This document shows positions 8,262-17,308 of a DNA stretch of 58,964 nt, piece after piece. Positions within the stretch are counted from its first letter, which is position 1. Every line of letters begins with the position of its first letter. The notes below the pieces were generated by a model. The model was not told the DNA's origin. It made no database searches and was given only the letters and a program-made list of their open reading frames with translations. This DNA comes from an uncultured Owenweeksia sp. (lineage in GTDB: Bacteria; Bacteroidota; Bacteroidia; Flavobacteriales; Schleiferiaceae). The stretch is taken from positions 1 to 58,964 of the forward strand of contig CAKZRR010000039.1 of assembly GCA_937146805.1 (NCBI GenBank), given 5' to 3'. The position numbers and the translations under genes are program-made.

Positions 8262-9269
8262 ATGATTTTAAGGAAACAAATTATAGGAATGGTAGCTTCA
8301 ATAGCGATCCTCACCTCCTGCAGCGGACAAACAAAACAATTAGAAATGAATACATCAAAAAAGGAAAATAACCCCCTCTTGTGCGATCCACAACTAGGAA
8401 TGTGTGAAGTTAATACAACTTCGCAACCTGATTCTACCAAATTGAAAGCTAAAGCCGATAACAACAAAATTCAAATCATCTATTTTACGGACCCAATTTG
8501 CTCTTCTTGCTGGGGTATAGAACCTCAATTAAGAAAACTCAAATTGGAATATGGGGAGAGCATAGAAATTGAATACCGTATGGGAGGCCTATTACCTGAT
8601 TGGAGCTACAACAGTGGCGGAATTAGTAAGCCCTCTGACGTAGCTCATCATTGGGATGAAGTAAGCATCTATTATGATATGCCAATTGACGGAGACCTTT
8701 GGTTAGAGGATCCTTTGCACTCTTCTTATCCTCCTTCAATTGCATTTAAAGCAGCACAAATGCAGGACAAGCAAAAAGCTATTTTGTTTTTAAGAGAGAT
8801 AAGAGAAATGGTTTTTTTAGAAAAAAAGAATATCACCAAATGGGAACATCTAGAAGAAGCCGGTAAAAAGTCGGGGTTGGATACTGATCAGTTTAAAGTG
8901 GATTATGAAGGCCATGCCAAAAGTCTTTTTGAAGGCGACTTAAAATTAGCTCAAGAATATGGTGTAAGAGGCTTTCCAACACTATTGTTTGTGGATAGTT
9001 TAGGAAGTAAGGAGATCGTATACGGGTCTAAACCATATACTGTATTTGAACAAGCTCTTTTTAAAAGCTACTCAAAAGCTCGTAAGAAAGAATACGATAA
9101 AAGTTGGCAATCACTTTTTGCTAAGCATAACTCTTTAACAGCTAGGGAATTTTCAGAGTTGGCTCTTAAGCCACGAAAGGAGGCAGAAACCATATTGAAC
9201 GATCTTGTTAATCAGGGGCAACTGGAAAAACAAACCACTAAGAATGGCTCTTTGTGGATTTTAAGATAA
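8262..9269 (+). CDS. DsbA-family thiol-disulfide lipoprotein with C-terminal extension
   Basis: 335 residues. Lipoprotein signal (IAILTSCS) with the lipobox Cys near residue 20. The thioredoxin-like core starts near residue 70 (IQIIYFTDPICSSCWGIEPQL), with a C-x-x-C active site, an inserted helical domain and the cis-Pro region RGFPTLLFV. This is the FrnE/YjbH-like branch of DsbA proteins. The last ~75 residues (from KEYDKSWQSLF) form an extra helical, winged-helix-like tail. Its site is periplasmic; oxidising or isomerising thiols is likely, the exact role unknown. Divergent HxlR neighbour suggests redox or electrophile control. Confidence 0.82.
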   Translation: MILRKQIIGMVASIAILTSCSGQTKQLEMNTSKKENNPLLCDPQLGMCEVNTTSQPDSTKLKAKADNNKIQIIYFTDPICSSCWGIEPQLRKLKLEYGESIEIEYRMGGLLPDWSYNSGGISKPSDVAHHWDEVSIYYDMPIDGDLWLEDPLHSSYPPSIAFKAAQMQDKQKAILFLREIREMVFLEKKNITKWEHLEEAGKKSGLDTDQFKVDYEGHAKSLFEGDLKLAQEYGVRGFPTLLFVDSLGSKEIVYGSKPYTVFEQALFKSYSKARKKEYDKSWQSLFAKHNSLTAREFSELALKPRKEAETILNDLVNQGQLEKQTTKNGSLWILR

Positions 9270-9740
9270 GCCGTGGCTAACAAAGAACTGCGCTAAAATT
9301 CAAACAAAAATCACCATTACTATAATTTTATTTTGAAAGTCTTTATTGGAGGGTGCCTTGCTTTTTTAGTACCTTCCTCCCATAAGTTATGGAAACCGGT
9401 ACAGACCTGACAGGTTTTTTTACCAACTGCTAAAAAACCTGCAAAGTCTTAATCAGTTAGCTAAATAAAAGCTGAAAGTCAAGTGTTCTTAAAGTGAACC
9501 CAGTCTCGTCCAAGGCGACTTTAAGTAGTACCCGACCCCCGTTGTTTAGCTTGGCTAAACCCCATCAATCGGCATGAAAAACATTAAGCTGTTTACTTAG
9601 AAACTACGTACATTGAGAACCTCCTTATATATCTATAATACATTATGTGCAGGCACTATATTTGGAGCAGGATAAAGGAAATATAAACGTAACTGAGTTA
9701 CGTTTACTAACTTGTTTGGTACAATTAATAAAATAAGGTT
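9270..9740. other. Non-coding spacer with small repeats
   Basis: About 470 bases without a gene. ACCTGACAGGT at 9408-9418 is an 11-base palindrome followed by a T run; this ACCTG/CAGGT element is common between Bacteroidota genes. CGCTAAAATTCAAAC (9291-9305) recurs in variant form near 7769 and 40956. No RNA gene recognised. Confidence 0.45.
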
Positions 9741-9962
9741 ATGGGACAAATATTAGGGATACTCGGTGAATTGATACCTCTACTCGGAGGAATTTATATC
9801 GTGGTATATTTTGGAGGGTATAGGACTCCAAAATATAAAAATGAGGCTCAGAAAGAGAGCTTTGAGAAACTAAGAAGCAAACATGGAAAGAAGGTTTTCT
9901 ACCTTGGAATATTCCTAATTCTTTACGGAGCCTACGGGATAACAAGAATGATATTAAAGTAA
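9741..9962 (+). CDS. Small two-helix membrane protein
   Basis: 73 residues: a hydrophobic segment (ILGELIPLLGGIYIVVYFG), a charged loop (RTPKYKNEAQKESFEKLRSKHGKK), then a second hydrophobic segment (VFYLGIFLILYGAYGITRMIL). ATG start preceded by AAAATAAGG. No family recognised. Plausible as a real gene because of its clean topology. Confidence 0.5.
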   Translation: MGQILGILGELIPLLGGIYIVVYFGGYRTPKYKNEAQKESFEKLRSKHGKKVFYLGIFLILYGAYGITRMILK

Positions 9963-10047
9963 AAGTCACCTAACAAAATAGTCATAACACAACCCTTTCC
10001 AACACAAAACAATTGATTTAATAAAAGTCTGTAGCAGGCTTTTTACT

Positions 10048-11304
10048 TCATCTCGCTCCATCGCTTCTTCTCAGCTCCCTAAGTAAATCCAAGGGCTCCC
10101 CTTCTATTTCAAGCAAATCGTGGCAGGCCTTTTTAATAGGTATGTTTGGATAATACTCATCTCTTAAAAAATGTACCAGCTTAAGCATTTTAAAGCCATC
10201 CAACCAATAGCTAAAGTTCTTGTTCCATTGCTCCTTGGTTTTAGATCTTTTTTTGAGTTGCTGAAGCTCCCCCAACCAATCGTAATTTTCAACAAAATGA
10301 ACAATGGATTTAGGCCAAGTAGCGAGCGCTAACTGTGCAATATCCAGGGTCAGCCATTCTTTTATCTCTTTAAATAGAGCTGGATTATAAATCTGATCAA
10401 AACTTTTACTGCCTTCTTTCATTTCCAGCATGGCTCTTCCGGTACCAAAGGGCACCCTTTCGGATGTTCTTGCCGAAGGAAATACGCGGCATTCCGTTTC
10501 ATCTACAAAGTTACCTTGCGGCATTAATTTGTGTAAAAAGTAAAAGTCCTCTCCTGCCTTTCGTTTGTTCATTCCTCCTATTTTGGCATAAGCCGATGCC
10601 CGTACCGCCATGCTAGATCCAATGGTGTGAAAACTATGTGGATAACAGGTGTAACGCAAAGCCTGGATGTAATATCTAAGGAATATTTCATACATCACAA
10701 TTCTATCTTTATCTAATTGTGAATCAATTAATTCAATGTCATGTTCAAAAGCAATGCTTACACCATTTGTTTTAGTGGCTTCTATCGTTAATAATCGCTC
10801 TAAGTAATTCACACTCACCGTGCAATCACCATCTAAGCAAACAATAAGCCCATCGTGATTTATGGCAGCCATTCGCTGCAAAGCTAAATCCATACCCAGC
10901 TTACGCGCCAAACCCACTCCTGCATGCTTACTAGGTAAGTCAAAAGCCTTTACCGAATAAACAACTAAACCATTGCTTAACTGTTGATTATCCCATTGTT
11001 TGCACTGCAAATGATGCTTACTTTTTAGAGTGGCATCCGCAGTAGTACCATGATTAAATACCAATAACACCTCGGCTGTGTTAGGCTCTAGCTCACAACT
11101 AGCTAGGCTTGTAAGCAACGCATCTAAATCCTCATTGTAACAAGGAATTACCACGCACAACTTCATTTTTTTATGGGCTGGATAATGGCAAGTAGCTGGT
11201 TTTGAATAACCAAAGCGCTGCTGGTAAAACTCCTGAATTTGAATTAGATTTTTCAATTGACTTTTGCGGTAAGTTTGCCAAAAATACTTGTAATGGAGCT
11301 TCAT
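10048..11304 (-). CDS. Family 2 glycosyltransferase-like protein
   Basis: 418 residues. The GT-A core begins at about residue 47 (MKLCVVIPCYNED), with LVFNHG, GLARKLGMDLAL and the metal-binding segment CLDGDCTV near residue 160. A later region (GGMNKRKAGEDFYFLHKL) fits the acceptor/ED motif of GT2 enzymes. The sugar donor and product are unknown. The start at 11304 overlaps the beginning of the divergent miaE by 12 bases; an alternative start at Met47 (11166) would begin exactly at the GT core and leave the miaE promoter free. The N-terminal 46 residues look protein-like, so I keep the longer form. Confidence 0.75.
   Translation of the reverse strand: MKLHYKYFWQTYRKSQLKNLIQIQEFYQQRFGYSKPATCHYPAHKKMKLCVVIPCYNEDLDALLTSLASCELEPNTAEVLLVFNHGTTADATLKSKHHLQCKQWDNQQLSNGLVVYSVKAFDLPSKHAGVGLARKLGMDLALQRMAAINHDGLIVCLDGDCTVSVNYLERLLTIEATKTNGVSIAFEHDIELIDSQLDKDRIVMYEIFLRYYIQALRYTCYPHSFHTIGSSMAVRASAYAKIGGMNKRKAGEDFYFLHKLMPQGNFVDETECRVFPSARTSERVPFGTGRAMLEMKEGSKSFDQIYNPALFKEIKEWLTLDIAQLALATWPKSIVHFVENYDWLGELQQLKKRSKTKEQWNKNFSYWLDGFKMLKLVHFLRDEYYPNIPIKKACHDLLEIEGEPLDLLRELRRSDGAR
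11270..11277 (+). promoter_or_regulatory. -7 promoter box of miaE
   Basis: TAAGTTTG matches TAnnTTTG and lies 16 bases before the miaE ATG. It falls inside the 5' coding part of the divergent glycosyltransferase gene as annotated. Confidence 0.5.
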
Positions 11305-11880
11305 GAACTACAACTGGCCACAAATTCTTCACAAGCGTGGATCGACACTGTATTGGCTAACTTCGATGCCTTTTTAAAAGACCATGCCGACTGTGAACGT
11401 AAGGCGTCCTCAATGGCCATGAGCTTTGTAGCTAAGTATCCTGATAGAACAGAGGTTATTCCGGAGCTGATACATACCGGCATTGAAGAACTGGAACATT
11501 TTAGATTGGTTTATAAAATAATGGAAGACAGAGGCTTACAATTAAACCATTCGATACCCGAAGATTTATATGTAAAGCGACTTTTAAAGCATTGCCATTC
11601 GGACAGGAACAAACGTTTTAGAGACCGTCTGATTATAGCGGCTATTGTTGAAAATAGAGGTTTTGAACGCTTTAAGTTGGTAAGTGAAAATATTGAAGAT
11701 GCGGCTTTGGCCGAATTTTATAAAATGATTTATCTCTCGGAAGCCAAACATGGCGATAGTTTTACCAAAATGGCTTGCATTTATTTTGATAAACAGGAAG
11801 TGGTAAAACGTTGGATGGAATTAGCGGATGCCGAAGCCGAAATTTTACATAGTTTAGAGCTCAAACCAGCCCTGCATTAA
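11293..11880 (+). CDS. miaE: tRNA-(ms2io6A)-hydroxylase-type di-iron protein
   Basis: 195 residues from ATG 11293. MiaE hydroxylates the isopentenyl group of 2-methylthio-N6-isopentenyladenosine at tRNA position 37. The ferritin-like four-helix fold shows the di-iron ligands: E in ADCERKASSMAM, E-x-x-H in IEELEHFRLV, E in ENRGFERF and E-x-x-H in SEAKHGDSF. Its length fits the family. An upstream TTG at 11257 in the same frame lies within the promoter and is unlikely. The next gene starts 12 bases downstream and may be co-transcribed. Confidence 0.88.
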   Translation: MELHELQLATNSSQAWIDTVLANFDAFLKDHADCERKASSMAMSFVAKYPDRTEVIPELIHTGIEELEHFRLVYKIMEDRGLQLNHSIPEDLYVKRLLKHCHSDRNKRFRDRLIIAAIVENRGFERFKLVSENIEDAALAEFYKMIYLSEAKHGDSFTKMACIYFDKQEVVKRWMELADAEAEILHSLELKPALH

Positions 11881-11891
11881 TTAACGCATTT

Positions 11892-13361
11892 ATGGAACCC
11901 AACAATAACCCCACTCCCGACAGCGAAAACTTGCCAGACAAGGAGGTGAAATCAAAGGAAGAGCTGAAGTTTAGCTTTAAATCTTTTTTACAAAACTTCA
12001 TTGCTTATTTCAATTCGGTGGTAAGCATTCGCTCGGAGGTTGACTTTTCGGGATCGGTAGAATCTATAAAAAAAGACATTGACTTTAAAGGTGTAAGTGT
12101 TTGGATTTTAGGCGCCTCTATTGTAGTAGCTTCAGTAGGACTTAATGTAAACTCTACCGCTGTAGTTATTGGCGCCATGCTTATTTCCCCATTAATGGGA
12201 CCTATTGTAGGTACTGGTTTAGCCATCGGAATAAACGATTTTCAACTGCTCACACGCTCCCTAAGAAGCTTGGCTACAGCCGTTGTTATTTCGGTACTTA
12301 TATCAGCTTTATATTTTGCTGTTACGCCTTTTGGCGAGGTACAATCGGAGCTGATTGCACGTACACGACCCAACTTACTGGATGTGATAATTGCCATTTT
12401 TGGTGGAATGGCACTAATTGTAGCTAAAACCCAACGAGGCACGGTGGCCAGCGTTATTTTTGGTGTAGCTATTGCCACCGCCTTAATGCCGCCACTTTGC
12501 ACTGCTGGATATGGCTTAGCCAATGGCAACTGGCAATTCTTTTTTGGAGCCTTTTATCTGTTCTTAATCAACTCTACCTTTATCGCACTCTCCACCTTTA
12601 TCATTGTAAAATACCTACGTTTTCCATTGGCCACTTATATCGATCCGGCCAAGCAAAAAAGAGTACGCAATTCTATTCTAATTATATCTATTGCTATGAT
12701 TGTGCCTAGCAGCATTACCTTTTGGAGCACTATACAAGAAAGTATTTTTGAGCGCGATGCGAATGTTTTTATTATCGAAAACTTTGCTTTTGAGGGATCA
12801 GAGGTGATTAATAAGAAGATAGACTACAAGGATGGCGACAATGCCCTAATTGAAGTGTTTGTAATTGGAGAGCTCATTAGCGAAAAGGTAGAGCGTGAAC
12901 TAAATACTAAATTGGCGCAATACGATTTAACGGAAGCCACCTTAAAAATTCATCAATCAAAGGATAAAACCAGCGAAATTGCAGGACAGCTCAGCGCTCA
13001 AGTAAAATCAGGGATTATTGAAGATTTATATGAACGAAATGAGACGATTTTAAAAGACAAAGACGATAAAATTGCCTTTTTAGAATCTAAATTAAGGCAA
13101 TATCGTACCGATACCATTCCATTTACAGCCATTAAGAAGGAGCTAAAAGTTCAACACAAAGAAATAGCCAGCTTATCGTATGGAAATACCATCAGCACTG
13201 ATTTTGAGAATAAACAGGATACCATTCCTATATTTTATGTGCGCTGGAATAACAACTTAAGCAAAGAAGCTGGGAAGCAAAAAACAGCGGCCGTAGAAGC
13301 TTGGCTGCAAGTGCGCATTAAAAAGCCTAAAGCCCGTGTGTTTGACCTAACAGGTTTATAA
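11892..13361 (+). CDS. DUF389-family membrane protein
   Basis: 489 residues. The central membrane part (about residues 68-290) has six or so helices with the family's conserved NVNSTAVVIGAMLISPLMGP and ATALMPPLCTAGYG stretches. N-terminal ~65 residues are cytoplasmic. The C-terminal ~200 residues are hydrophilic, with a coiled-coil-like segment (KDKDDKIAFLESKLRQYR). DUF389 (TIGR00341) proteins are widespread with no settled role; transport has been suggested. It follows miaE closely. Confidence 0.85.
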   Translation: MEPNNNPTPDSENLPDKEVKSKEELKFSFKSFLQNFIAYFNSVVSIRSEVDFSGSVESIKKDIDFKGVSVWILGASIVVASVGLNVNSTAVVIGAMLISPLMGPIVGTGLAIGINDFQLLTRSLRSLATAVVISVLISALYFAVTPFGEVQSELIARTRPNLLDVIIAIFGGMALIVAKTQRGTVASVIFGVAIATALMPPLCTAGYGLANGNWQFFFGAFYLFLINSTFIALSTFIIVKYLRFPLATYIDPAKQKRVRNSILIISIAMIVPSSITFWSTIQESIFERDANVFIIENFAFEGSEVINKKIDYKDGDNALIEVFVIGELISEKVERELNTKLAQYDLTEATLKIHQSKDKTSEIAGQLSAQVKSGIIEDLYERNETILKDKDDKIAFLESKLRQYRTDTIPFTAIKKELKVQHKEIASLSYGNTISTDFENKQDTIPIFYVRWNNNLSKEAGKQKTAAVEAWLQVRIKKPKARVFDLTGL

Positions 13362-13372
13362 CCCTCTAACGT

Positions 13373-14035
13373 TTACAATGAGGTTATAGGCTTTCTTTCG
13401 GTTAAGCTACCGTCTGCAAAACCACGATTTAAGATCGACTCAATGAGCTTGTCTTCTTCAATACCCTCTGGATTGTAAGGTATTTTTAAATCTATATCGT
13501 AAAAAGCAGCTGCGGTATTCCACCAAAAGGCATTCCAGCCACTGCGGTAGGTGCTTATCAGTTCGTAAGTAGTAATATTAGCTTCGCGCGAAATAAGCTT
13601 CGAAAGAATTTGTCCTTCGGAACGGGTTAAACTTTTAAGCTTTTCTTCAAAGCGATCTTCTAAATACTCTTGAAAGTTTTTGATGTACTTTTTACGCTTG
13701 CGCTTGCCATCAATGCCCGCTAATAACAGGTTTAAACTATCCAACTTATTGCCCGCTATAACCGCATACGGGTACACTTTATGCACTCTTCTGCGCAACA
13801 AATAATAGCGCCTCATAGCCTCTTCACTATCAAAGGTGGGCTTATCAATAAACAATACCTCATTCAGCACCATAATAGGCACGGTATCACCATTAATAAT
13901 AAAGGCGTCCATCAATTTGTTATCGGCCTTACTAAGGTATTTAATCAAGCCAGGCTGGCTTTTAGAAGAATCAGGTTGTGCCCATAAAACCGCCATAAAA
14001 CAGCTCAGAAGCAATGTAAAAAGTAAACGTTTCAT
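13373..14035 (-). CDS. DUF4294-family secreted protein
   Basis: 220 residues with signal peptide (MKRLLFTLLLSCFMAVLWAQ). The mature part carries the family-typical YYLLRRRVHKVYPYA stretch followed by KRKRKKYIKNFQEYLEDRFEEKL and the aromatic SGWNAFWWNTAAAFYDIDLK. DUF4294 is essentially confined to Bacteroidota; its role is unknown. It ends convergent with the DUF389 gene (11 bases apart) and lies just downstream of accC on the same strand. Confidence 0.85.
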   Translation of the reverse strand: MKRLLFTLLLSCFMAVLWAQPDSSKSQPGLIKYLSKADNKLMDAFIINGDTVPIMVLNEVLFIDKPTFDSEEAMRRYYLLRRRVHKVYPYAVIAGNKLDSLNLLLAGIDGKRKRKKYIKNFQEYLEDRFEEKLKSLTRSEGQILSKLISREANITTYELISTYRSGWNAFWWNTAAAFYDIDLKIPYNPEGIEEDKLIESILNRGFADGSLTERKPITSL

Positions 14036-14071
14036 AGTTCTAATTTAGGATAAATTCTACAAAATCCTTTT

Positions 14072-15556
14072 TTAGCGGGCTCTATTCAATTTCCATTTAG
14101 AAATTCCATCCTCTGCCAACACCGAGTTAAGACTTTGCTTTTTACGCTTTTCCAAAAGATGTACCAAAGTTAAGGCAGCTACTTCCGCCTCTTCCGCATT
14201 AGCGGCCTCTAAATCGCTTACATTAAAGTGCTTGGCAACAAAATGCGTATCAAAATCACCCGATTTAAAATGCTCATTTTTCATTACCAGTTTCCCAAAA
14301 GGCAACGTAGTTTGTATGCCTACCACTTTATAGTCATCGCAAGCGTGAATCATCCTTTCAATGGCCTCTTCCCTATCCTTACCATGGGTAATTAGTTTAG
14401 AGATCATAGGATCGTAATAAATTGGAACTTGCATGCCTTCTTCAAAGCCATCATCTACACGTACTCCTGGGCCATGCGGTCTTTGGTAGGTTTGCAAGGT
14501 GCCAATATCCGGCAAAAAGTTTTCGCGTGGGTTTTCAGCATATACCCGCACTTCCATAGCATGGCCATTAATTTTTAAGTCTTGCTGAGTAAAGCTTAAT
14601 TTTTCGCCTTTGGCTACTTTTATTTGCTCTTTTACCAGATCAATTCCTGTAATCATCTCGGTTACCGGATGCTCTACTTGCAAACGCGTATTCATTTCCA
14701 AAAAGTAGAAATTATGATTTTCATCAAAAATAAATTCTACGGTTCCGGCTCCTACATAATTACAAGCTTTGGCCACCATCAAAGCAGTTTCGCCCATTTT
14801 TTGGCGTACCTCAGGGCTTACCACCGCACTGGGCGCTTCTTCAATTACTTTTTGGTGCCTACGCTGTATGCTGCACTCACGCTCAAACAAATGCACGCCA
14901 TTTCCATGCTTGTCGCACAGCACCTGTATTTCGATATGCCTTGGCGAGGTAACGTACTTTTCAATAAATACCGCACCGTTACCAAATGCCGAAACCGCCT
15001 CATTAATAGCCAACTGCATTTGCTCTTCAAACTCATCCGCATTTTCTACAATACGCATTCCTTTACCACCGCCACCAGCGCTGGCTTTTATCAAAATAGG
15101 AAAACCAATTTCGGCACTAATGCGTTTGGCTTCTTCAATATCATCAATAGCGCCTTCGGTGCCCGGCACCAAGGGTATGTCAAACTTTTTGGCGGCTTCT
15201 TTGGCCGATAGCTTATCGCCCATCACCCGCATCGAATCAGACGAAGGTCCGATAAACGTAATACCGGCTTGTTCTACTTTATCGGCAAACTCAGCATTCT
15301 CGGATAAAAATCCATAGCCCGGGTGAATACCATCCACGCCCAGTTCTTTGCAAAACTCAATTATTTTATCGCCCAATAAGTAGCTTTCGCTAGAAGCTGG
15401 AGGCCCTAACAACACGGCTTCATCGGCATATTTTACGTGAGGGGCATTTCTATCAGCCTCCGAATACACGGCCACCGTTTTAATTCCCATTTCACGAGCC
15501 GATTTCATTACTCTTAAAGCTATTTCGCCCCTATTGGCTACTAATATTTTTTGCAT
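14072..15556 (-). CDS. accC: Acetyl-CoA carboxylase, biotin carboxylase subunit
   Basis: 494 residues. ATP-dependent carboxylation of biotin on BCCP, the first half-reaction of malonyl-CoA synthesis. It starts MQKILVANRGEIALRV, a hallmark. ATP-grasp features follow: KASAGGGGKGMR (glycine-rich loop), FIEKYVTSPRHIEIQVL, ERECSIQRRHQK and FLEMNTRLQVEHPVTE with the catalytic Glu/Arg. About 45 residues longer than E. coli AccC, with an Ala/Glu-rich tail common in Bacteroidota. No accB is adjacent. TATCTTCG about 20 bases upstream resembles a -7 box. Confidence 0.93.
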   Translation of the reverse strand: MQKILVANRGEIALRVMKSAREMGIKTVAVYSEADRNAPHVKYADEAVLLGPPASSESYLLGDKIIEFCKELGVDGIHPGYGFLSENAEFADKVEQAGITFIGPSSDSMRVMGDKLSAKEAAKKFDIPLVPGTEGAIDDIEEAKRISAEIGFPILIKASAGGGGKGMRIVENADEFEEQMQLAINEAVSAFGNGAVFIEKYVTSPRHIEIQVLCDKHGNGVHLFERECSIQRRHQKVIEEAPSAVVSPEVRQKMGETALMVAKACNYVGAGTVEFIFDENHNFYFLEMNTRLQVEHPVTEMITGIDLVKEQIKVAKGEKLSFTQQDLKINGHAMEVRVYAENPRENFLPDIGTLQTYQRPHGPGVRVDDGFEEGMQVPIYYDPMISKLITHGKDREEAIERMIHACDDYKVVGIQTTLPFGKLVMKNEHFKSGDFDTHFVAKHFNVSDLEAANAEEAEVAALTLVHLLEKRKKQSLNSVLAEDGISKWKLNRAR

Positions 15557-15687
15557 AACGATATTTTGAGAGGGCGAAGATAAATTTTAGCGTGCAAAAT
15601 GACTCTATCCAATTAAACAAAGAAAACAACAGTAGCTGGTTAACTAATTCTGTAACTAAAAGGAGCTTTTACTATGCGCCAAAAAAG

Positions 15688-15695
15688 TAGCTTTG
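15688..15695 (+). promoter_or_regulatory. -7 promoter box of mnmE
   Basis: TAGCTTTG matches TAnnTTTG and ends exactly 5 bases before the mnmE ATG, implying a leaderless or nearly leaderless mRNA. A TTTT run 17 bases upstream is a weak -33 element. Confidence 0.5.
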
Positions 15696-15699
15696 CCCC

Positions 15700-17091
15700 A
15701 TGGTTTTACACGATACTATTTGCGCCCTTTCTACCGCCCAAGGTATGGGTGCCATTGCGGTAATTCGCCTTTCGGGCGATGAAGCCTTTACTATTTTAGA
15801 TGCCTGTTTTAAACCTGTAAAAAAAGAAGCCTCTGCCGTTAAAGCAAAAGGCTACAGCTTGCTTTTTGGTAAAATTATGGATGGTAACACCGTAGTGGAC
15901 GAAGTATTGGTGAGCTTTTTTAAAAATCCACACTCCTACACCGGGCAAAATGTGGTAGAGGTAAGCTGCCATGGCTCTGTTTACATTCAAAAACAGCTGT
16001 TGCGCTTGTTTCAAAAACTAGGTGCCCGCATGGCCGAAGCCGGAGAGTTTACCCTACGCGCCTTTGCCAATGCCAAGCTCGACTTAACCCAAGCCGAAGC
16101 CGTAGCCGATTTAATTGCCTCCGAAAGTAAAGCGGCTCACCAAGTAGCCATGCAGCAAATGAGAGGTGGTTTTTCGTTAGAAATTAAAGAATTACGTGAG
16201 CAGCTTATCAAGTTTGCTTCGCTTATTGAGTTGGAACTTGATTTTGGCGAGGAGGACGTAGAGTTTGCCGATAGAGGTCAGTTGCACCAACTTTTGGCAC
16301 AAATAAAAAGCACTTTACAAACGCTGTTACAATCCTACCAAACAGGTAATGTTATAAAAAACGGATTACCGGTAGCCATTGTAGGCGCCCCCAATGTGGG
16401 TAAATCTACCCTGCTTAATACGCTGCTTAATGAAGATAAAGCCATTGTAACCGAAATAGCTGGCACCACCCGAGATGCCATTGAGGATGAGCTTATTTTG
16501 GGCGGCATACGCTTTCGCTTTATAGATACTGCGGGTATTAGAGCTACCGATGATGTGGTAGAGCAAATAGGAATTAAAAAAACCTATGCCAAAATTGCCG
16601 AAAGCAGCGTGGTATTTTACCTGTTTGATGCCCAAGCCAATGGCTTTGAAGAGCGCCTACCTTTAATTGAACAAGAACTGGAACAATTAAAAAGCAACAG
16701 CCCTCACAAAACTATTTTGGCTATTGCCAATAAAATGGATGTAGCCGATAAAAACCAGTTGCAAAACCTTACTTTTAACTACCTAGGTATTAGCGCCCAA
16801 AGTAAAACGGGCATGGAAGCGCTTAAAAAGGCACTGCTCAAAGAAGTAGATTTAGCCGGGCTCAATAGCAACCAAACTATTGTTACCAACGAGCGGCACT
16901 TTAATGCCCTGCAAACCAGCTTAACCGATATTGAACAAATTGAGCAAGGCTTGGCCAACCAAATTAGTGGCGACTTTTTAGCACAAGATATACGCGAGGC
17001 GCTGCGCCACTTGGGCGAAATTATAGGAACCGTAGATGTAGACCAGGATATTTTAGGGGCTATTTTTTCTAAGTTTTGTATTGGGAAGTAA
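15700..17091 (+). CDS. mnmE: tRNA modification GTPase MnmE
   Basis: 463 residues. With MnmG it installs the (carboxymethyl)aminomethyl group on U34 of certain tRNAs. N-terminal folate-binding domain (DTICALSTAQGMGAIAVIRLSG), helical domain, then an inserted Ras-like G domain with GAPNVGKST (G1), GTTRD (G2), DTAGIR (G3) and NKMD (G4). It ends in the conserved FCIGK, whose Cys is catalytic. The last codons (17076-17091) form the left attachment site of the integrated island, so the gene keeps its full C terminus. The promoter box sits 5 bases before the ATG. Confidence 0.96.
   Translation: MVLHDTICALSTAQGMGAIAVIRLSGDEAFTILDACFKPVKKEASAVKAKGYSLLFGKIMDGNTVVDEVLVSFFKNPHSYTGQNVVEVSCHGSVYIQKQLLRLFQKLGARMAEAGEFTLRAFANAKLDLTQAEAVADLIASESKAAHQVAMQQMRGGFSLEIKELREQLIKFASLIELELDFGEEDVEFADRGQLHQLLAQIKSTLQTLLQSYQTGNVIKNGLPVAIVGAPNVGKSTLLNTLLNEDKAIVTEIAGTTRDAIEDELILGGIRFRFIDTAGIRATDDVVEQIGIKKTYAKIAESSVVFYLFDAQANGFEERLPLIEQELEQLKSNSPHKTILAIANKMDVADKNQLQNLTFNYLGISAQSKTGMEALKKALLKEVDLAGLNSNQTIVTNERHFNALQTSLTDIEQIEQGLANQISGDFLAQDIREALRHLGEIIGTVDVDQDILGAIFSKFCIGK
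17076..17091 (+). repeat. Left attachment repeat (attL), within the mnmE 3' end
   Basis: TTGTATTGGGAAGTAA, encoding the final C-I-G-K and stop of mnmE. It matches TTGCATTGGGAAGTAA at 38921-38936 except at one position, which is a silent TGT/TGC difference if read in the mnmE frame. Confidence 0.8.
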
Positions 17092-17104
17092 TTACATTTC
17101 TTTT

Positions 17105-17226
17105 GGTTGCCAACCCCTTGTTTTTATTGACTTTATAGCGATTTAACTTCCTTTATTTGTTGCCAAATAGCTCTTATTTGCGTATATTTGTTGCCTAACT
17201 GTTGCCAAGGCAACACGTTTGTTGCC
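17105..17226. repeat. Cluster of GTTGCC repeats at the left island end
   Basis: GTTGCC occurs at 17106, 17159, 17190, 17201 and 17221, with an inverted GGCAAC at 17209; GGTTGCCAACC (17105-17115) and GTTGCCAAGGCAAC (17201-17214) are palindromes. Two more copies lie just inside the right end (38863 and 38874). Position and repetition suggest arm-type or excisionase binding sites. Confidence 0.5.
17160..17190 (+). promoter_or_regulatory. Promoter reading into the island integrase region
   Basis: TTG at 17160-17162 and TATATTTG at 17183-17190 are 20 bases apart, matching the Bacteroidota TTG/TAnnTTTG pattern. It overlaps two GTTGCC repeats, so a protein bound there could control integrase expression. 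Confidence 0.5.
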
Positions 17227-17308
17227 CAAACTCTTATTCTTATTGAGGTTGGCGAAATGATGCACCAACAAGCACCATTCTGCAACAACGAGCAACACAC
17301 AGCAACTA

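Noticed and set aside
14624-15317. Long plus-strand frames within the accC region
   Set aside because: They are antisense shadows of a strongly conserved biotin carboxylase; translations show no domain.
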